DNA of 64,000 bases from Vermamoeba vermiformis (taxonomy: Eukaryota > Tubulinea > Echinamoebida). This document shows positions 59,107 to 64,000 of the stretch, piece after piece (positions within the stretch are counted from its first letter, which is position 1; each line of letters opens with the position of its first letter). Position numbers and translations under genes: made by a program. A model generated the notes under the pieces. The model saw only the letters and a list, made by a program, of their open reading frames with translations, searched no databases and had not been told where the DNA came from. The stretch lies in the NCBI GenBank assembly GCA_045837725.1, contig JBEWZL010000083.1, forward strand, positions 62,001 through 126,000, in the 5' to 3' direction.

Positions 59107-60259
59107 ATGTATAAAGTCTTATTTTGTGTATTATTGTTGTATATAACTTCCGCTTCAGCGGCGATCCAAGCCAACGAAACCGCATTGTATTACCAGGACT
59201 ACAACACCAACCCTTTAAAAGTTGGTGACCAGGCCGTCATTTACCTCTATATTGCGGACACTACGGATTTGGATAATGCAAAGAAAGCTATTTTCTTCCC
59301 CAGAGTCGATAAGTTTTCACGCCTCGAAATTATGAACAGTAAGCGCATCCACTCACAACCCAACGGAAAATTTAGAACTCCTATTTTCTCAATAGTCTAT
59401 ATTACTTGCGTAATTAGTAGTTGTATTTTTGCGGAGTACAAATTTTGATACTTTACTCTGCTAGGTTTTATCGATTTCTCAACCTTGAAGGGCAAAAACA
59501 TCACTAGCAACACAAATTCCACGGCCACACCAAGTGCTACTCCAAGTGCTGCTCCTACTGCCAGCAACACCACTCAGACTCCTACTACTAGCTTTACGCC
59601 CTCGGGAAATCTCGTGTACCGCGCCACGAGCAACACGACTTATGTCTGGTTACAGTTCGGCAACAAAGATTTGAACATCAGCACCGTGCCCAAGCGTTAC
59701 GTGCGCGGAGAATTCATCTTGGCTTCATTCTCCGCTATCGTTCAACTCACCGCTGGTGTACGTCCTAATATGCGACAAACAATTTCACACGACTAACGAC
59801 GTACCAGGTACCTACTGCAATTGTTTGGGACGATGGCTGCAACGAGTGCAACAGTAGCATTGGTGATAGGGACCAGTGTTTGGACAACTCTTGTGGCATC
59901 ACGTTGTTGGAGTGTCTCACTTGCAGCACGTGCACCAATCAGACGTGCAACATCAAGGTACGTACAAGTACCTCAGTACTGACAAATCACGGCCAAGACT
60001 CACGAATGCTGTTCAGGTGTATCTGGGCTGGATTGGCACTGACGGCACTAGATCGTCGAGCGGACAAGCAACAGGCAGGCCATTAACGAGTGCGGGCAAC
60101 ATGCCGTCAAACTTCTCCAAGTTCGCGTTGACACCTGCCTTCAGAAGCGCTGCAGGTACTGTCAAGGATCAGCTGACAGAAATAGGCAACGAGTCCGATG
60201 CCAACTACGACCCTCGCTTCGATCCGAGTGTCAACACGCCTAAATACACGATTGGTTAG
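59107..60259 (+). CDS. secreted glycoprotein, CNECNSS family, copy 1
   Basis: Signal peptide MYKVLFCVLLLYITSASAA, then AIQANETALYYQDYNTNPLK, a beta-rich part (DQAVIYLYIADTTDLDNAKK, FPRVDKFSRLEI), a Ser/Thr/Pro linker (SATPSAAPTASNTTQTPTT), NTTYVWLQFGNKDLN, VPKRYVRGEFILASFSAIVQ, a cysteine-rich block (WDDGCNECNSS, CLDNSCGITLLECLTCSTCT) and a C-terminus ending DPSVNTPKYTIG. Exons 59107-about 59338, about 59465-59757, about 59807-59954, about 60018-60259. Many N-glycosylation sites, no anchor. Not a family I can name. Next gene is its tandem paralogue. Confidence 0.75.
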
Positions 60260-60706
60260 TGGATTTGCAAAGTGCCCGGCAAGTCATATATTTTATTTGT
60301 GAATATTCTATCAAATATTGATCACATAAATCAAATATATATTATCAAACGCTTAAAAATTTGTTGCAACAGGGCGAAAGCGGATTTGCTAATTTTAAAA
60401 AATTGAAACGCTCAATAATGGTTGCATTTACTTATTTTTTTTGCCCAAATATTTCTTTTTGGATGAATAATTATTTTCCGTTACGTACTTGGCGTTTACA
60501 TACCGGATCTAGATCGGAGGTAAAAATTGTCCTGGTACTGCTTAATTTAGATACGCAGTGCCCTGTTTCCGATTATATTCATTGAAAGCAATATCATGTT
60601 TGCTACTCCGCTCGTTTTGGTAGTCAAAATGTCAATTTTTCCCCGTTCAAATTCCACCCCAGATGGCGGTTATTTTTTAACTTTCTCAATTGAAACAAGC
60701 ACAACA
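60260..60706. other. spacer between the two paralogues
   Basis: AT-rich. A short hydrophobic frame at 60361-60585 looks accidental (no homologue, no splice context). Promoter of copy 2 probably at the right end. Confidence 0.4.
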
Positions 60707-62037
60707 ATGCTCAAGATCATCGTGGCAACTTTATTGTTGCTTTGTATTCACCGTGCTTCTGCGGCACCCATTCAAGCCAACGAATCAGCGTTGTATTATG
60801 ACACGGAAACTTATTACTCGATCCATCCGGACACGGGCGCAAGGGGACAAGCGGTGCTCTACGTCTATATTGCAGACGTAAATAACCTTGCTCACGCTAA
60901 GAAGGCCGTTTTCTTCCCTCACGTCGACCAATTTAGCCGCTTGGAAATTAAAGATAGTAAGTCAAAAAAATTAGCGACATTTTGAAGCATTTAAATTAAA
61001 CTATTCACACTAATATTATGTGTGACTATTGTAGTATTTATTACTATATTTTTGAATTCAAATTGCTCAAGTAATGTATTGAATCTCGGTTAATTTTTTT
61101 CGTTTTCAAATAATTATGTATTTTCTCCATCTTTCGCGTTCTTTTACGATATAAAATGCTTAAATATATCGCACATGCACATATACTAATATTACATAGG
61201 TTTCCTTAACTTTACAAACCTCGTTGCACGTAATGGCACCAACTCGACGGAAACAACCACCCAAACAGTAGTTGCTCGCTCAAACAACAACAGCACTTAT
61301 GTCTGGCTCCAATTTGGCAATCGAGATCTGAATATGACAACAGTGCCCAAGCGTTACACGTACAACGAGTTCATTACTGCGTCTTTTTCAGCTGTCATTC
61401 AATTAACGCGAGGTGTAAGTCTGATTATAATTGCTGGCACGTACATTCATAGCAACGCCATATTATGGTGCCACTGAGCACTTTTCAAATTATTTTCTGC
61501 GAGTTTTTGGCGGTCAGCGTGCACTCATCTCGGATTTGCTCCGCTTGTGTTTATCAAGGTCCTAATAATGTATTTTAGATCCCTACTGGCATTTCTTGGG
61601 ATGATGGATGCAACGAGTGTAATAGCAGCGTTGACTCAGGTGCATATTGCTTGGATAATTCTTGCGCGATCCGAATCTTGGAGTGTTTCATTTGCGACGC
61701 GTGCACCAATCAGACGTGCAACATTAAGGTACTTTATCTTAAAGAAATCATAATTTGAATCATTGCCGTTTAAAAACGGCTCACACACATAATTTTTGAC
61801 AATTTTAACTAATTTGAGCAGCTTTACCTCGGTTGGATCGGCACTGATGGTGTAGGAAGACCATTGACTAGTGCTGGTAGCTTGCCGTCCAACTTCGCCA
61901 AGTTCTCTTTGACTCCTGTGTTCAGAAACGCTGCCGGAACACTCAAGGATCAGCTCACATCCGCTACAAATACAAACGAGAACTACGATCCTCGCTTCGA
62001 TCCGAATAGCAACACTCCTAAATACACTATTGGATAA
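60707..62037 (+). CDS. secreted glycoprotein, CNECNSS family, copy 2
   Basis: Tandem paralogue of the previous gene with the same four-exon layout. Signal peptide MLKIIVATLLLLCIHRASAA, then PIQANESALYYDTETYYSIH, QAVLYVYIADVNNLAHAKKA, NNSTYVWLQFGNRDLNM, VPKRYTYNEFITASFSAVIQ, WDDGCNECNSSVDSGAYC, LECFICDACTNQTCNIK and a C-terminus ending DPNSNTPKYTIG. The Ser/Thr linker is much shorter than in copy 1. The first intron is about 240 nt. Cysteines are conserved between the copies, so disulfides are likely kept. Function unknown. Confidence 0.75.
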
Positions 62038-62512
62038 TACAGGCAAGTCCTACCTATATAAGGACCATTTCTTATTTAATTTATTCGAATCTGCAATTTA
62101 GATCTTTGCTCAAAGTACTTTTCTTGTGTAAATAAAGAGCAAAGCTTATTATGATCTTACGAATCGATACGAAACTAGACGAACCAAGCCAAATATCGTT
62201 TGATTTTGACTATCAATTTCAAAATTTTTCTCGCGGCAAATACACGCGCCAGTACAAATAGCAATAAATATCAGCACATGATAGGACTTTTCGATAAGAT
62301 ATCACGCGTAGAAGGATAAACGCGTGCTCTTTTATCGCTCATCACGAGTGCGACTATAATGTAGAGAAAATTTGTTGAAATTTTGGATCGCATTCGTGAC
62401 GCAATCGCGCTACGAAAAAAATATTTATAGCGCCTAAGAAACACTCTTTATTCAATCCAAAACCAAATACTAAACCACATCACCCGAATAATAGTCAAAA
62501 ACTCAATAAACA
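62038..62512. other. intergenic region
   Basis: Spacer between the CNECNSS pair and the repeat-protein gene. No ORF, RNA or repeat supported. Confidence 0.4.
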
Positions 62513-64000
62513 ATGGAATCTAAGCCCACCCAAGGTCTCGGTCAAACCGGTCTCACTGGCCAAAAGCCTCTTTTGAACCAACAACAAGGTCTGATGGGTC
62601 AGCAACAACAAGGCTTGCTTGGTCAACAACAAGGTCTGATGGGTCAACAACAACCAGGCTTGATCGGCCAGCAACAAGGTCTTGGTCAACAACAAGGTCT
62701 GATTGGTCAACAACAACCAGGCATGATCGGCCAGCAAGGTTTGATGGGTCAACAACAGCCTCTTCGTCTCCGGTCAATCGCAATTACCCGTCGGATTGGG
62801 CCCTCACCAACAATTAATCGGCGGTCAAGGCTTGCCCACCACTCACCACTTGCCTGCTGCGCAATTCCAGACTCAGCCCATCGTTACCATCGAAAATCCC
62901 GCACCCGTGGTCAATGTCCGCGCACCTCAAGCTGTCGTCAATGTTGCAAATCCCGCACCTATCGTTCACACTGAAGGCTTGCAAAAAGAGGTTAGTGCAA
63001 TACAATGCTTAATTCAATAATGCATACTATTTCGAGATTGATATGTGCGCAAAGACAAGCGCTCTTCTACAAAAATAGTGATTCATCGTTTGAAATTTCA
63101 GCAAAAACTTGACTTGTTTTGGCTATTTTTCGACTCATTCAAATGACATGCAATTACTAATGGTCGTACTATTATTACAGATCAACGTTGTTGCTCCTCC
63201 CTCACAAGTCAACATTGCCAATCCCGCACCGTTCGTCAATGTTCAAGCACAAAAAGACGTCAGTGTCATCGCTCCGCCCTCGCGCGTCAACATCGCGAAC
63301 CCTGCTCCCCTTGTCAATGTCGAGAGACAGAAGGACGTCAGCGTCATTGCCCCTGCTGCTCACGTGAACATTGCCAACCCCGCTCCTTTCGTCAGTGTCG
63401 AGAAACAGAAGGACGTCAATGTCGTCACTCCTGCTCCGCACATCAACGTGGCCAACCCTGCTCCGCTCGTTAATGTTGCAGCACCCAAGGCTGTCGATGT
63501 AGTTACGCCTGCTCCTCACATCAATGTTGCTAACCCCGCTCCCCTCGTGAACGTTGAGAGGCAGAAGGACGTCAATGTCGTCACTCCCGCACCTCTCATT
63601 AACGTCGCCAACCCTGCCCCTCTTGTCAACCTCGAGAAGCAAAAGGACGTCAACGTCATCACCCCTGCTACTCACATCAATGTTGCTAACCCCGCTCCCC
63701 TCGTCAATGTTGAGAGACAAAAGGACGTTAGTGTCATTGCCCCTGCTTCACGCATCAATGTCGCCAATCCTGCTCCTCTCGTCAACGTCAGCAAGACTCA
63801 AGACGTCAATGTCGTTGCTCCTCCTTCCCTCGTTAACGTGTCAAACCCTGCTCCTCTCGTCAGCGTTGAAAAGCAAAAGGACGTCAGCGTGCTCAACCCC
63901 GCTCCTCACGTCAACGTTGCCAGCGCTGCTCCTCACGTTAACATTCAAAACCAACCTACCACTGGCTTGTTGACTCAACAACAGACTACAACGACCACTC
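62513..64000 (+). CDS. Gln-rich and NPAP-repeat structural-type protein (runs off the window)
   Basis: MESKPTQGLGQTGLTGQKPL at the start, then repeats of the form GL(M/I/L)GQQQ(P) to about 62755, a region GQSQLPVGLGPHQQLIGGQG, then NPAPVVNV units. After an intron (about 62990-63180) about nine or ten repeats of about 26 residues, unit like PAPHINVANPAPLVNVERQK followed by DVNVV. Val at regular spacing and Pro every few residues suggest an extended beta or fibrous protein, reminiscent in style of Val/Pro-rich cortex proteins but without a match I can name. Between 62755 and 62770 the coding frame moves by one extra base between the Q-rich part and the downstream part. The gene continues past 64000, so the 3' end is unknown. 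Confidence 0.7.
62570..62758 (+). repeat. GQQQ-type tandem coding repeat
   Basis: Imperfect tandem units of roughly 21-30 nt encoding GLMGQQQ, GLLGQQQ, GLIGQQQP and similar, about nine copies. This is a likely site of length variation and of sequencing or assembly error. Confidence 0.8.
63181..63945 (+). repeat. 78-nt tandem coding repeat (NPAPLVNV)
   Basis: About nine or ten units of about 78 nt encoding V-x-P-(A/P)-x-x-(V/I)-N-(V/I)-A-N-P-A-P-x-V-N-V-(E)-x-Q-K-D-V-x-V. The units are well conserved at protein level and vary at third codon positions, so selection on the protein has acted. One unit replaces ERQKD by AAPKAV. Confidence 0.85.

Noticed and set aside
63202-63720. Long minus-strand frame (172 codons) opposite the NPAP repeats
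   Set aside because: It is the mirror of a regular coding repeat; the plus strand has the spliced, signal-bearing gene.

Overview
The window is nuclear DNA of an intron-rich, moderately AT-rich unicellular eukaryote. Nearly every gene is split by short introns (mostly 45-120 nt) with GTAAGT-type donors. The gene content points to a free-living, bacteria-eating amoeba, most likely amoebozoan. It includes a PAS hybrid histidine kinase, an EGF-bearing TKL receptor kinase, an LRR-MAPK-phosphatase fusion of the type known from Dictyostelium, families of small secreted proteins and a bacterial-type peptidoglycan peptidase. The species assignment is inference; no rRNA or organelle marker is present.

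0-8 kb: a PAS-PAS-PAS hybrid histidine kinase, then two EGF-repeat surface or secreted proteins; one carries a decayed EGF exon. 8-14 kb: three tandem minus-strand genes for a secreted, propeller-like protein, with stray fragments of the neighbouring EGF gene in both spacers. 14-22.9 kb: SH3b plus M15 peptidase (plus strand), MOB1 (minus), and a long EGF/TM/kinase receptor (minus) that is head-to-head with a PA-like/7TM gene (22.99-24.99 kb). 25-31.8 kb: small hypotheticals, the LRR-dual-specificity phosphatase and an F-box/propeller protein. 31.9-34.4 kb: a type I membrane protein and a cysteine-rich relic.

34.8-43.4 kb is housekeeping: exosome RRP41, Gemin2, tRNA-Cys(GCA), a divergent V-ATPase subunit B, a 74-residue protein, NC2-beta/DR1 and CDK1 with E2F-like sites in its promoter. 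43.9-50.8 kb: an unusual SPRY-DCN1 fusion, an NAD(P) reductase and a membrane-anchored M24 (Xaa-Pro) peptidase. 50.9-55.3 kb: four small two-exon genes forming an apparently undescribed protein family (MYxxxSGKxxFxxYxPP), two of them on a tandem duplication, interleaved with an NmrA-like reductase and an ankyrin protein. 55.4-58.9 kb: a class I methyltransferase, a basic nuclear-type protein and PRMT1. 59.1-64 kb: two paralogous secreted proteins and a Q-rich/NPAP-repeat protein that runs off the window.

Most striking: the small protein family, very small first exons (RRP41's first coding exon is only the ATG), a 21-nt microexon encoding the phosphatase catalytic loop, a 12-nt palindrome TGACACGTGTCA repeated exactly four times mostly in introns, and five otherwise intact genes with a one-base reading-frame break, all in the same direction. 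I saw no retroelement, virus-like element or CRISPR array.
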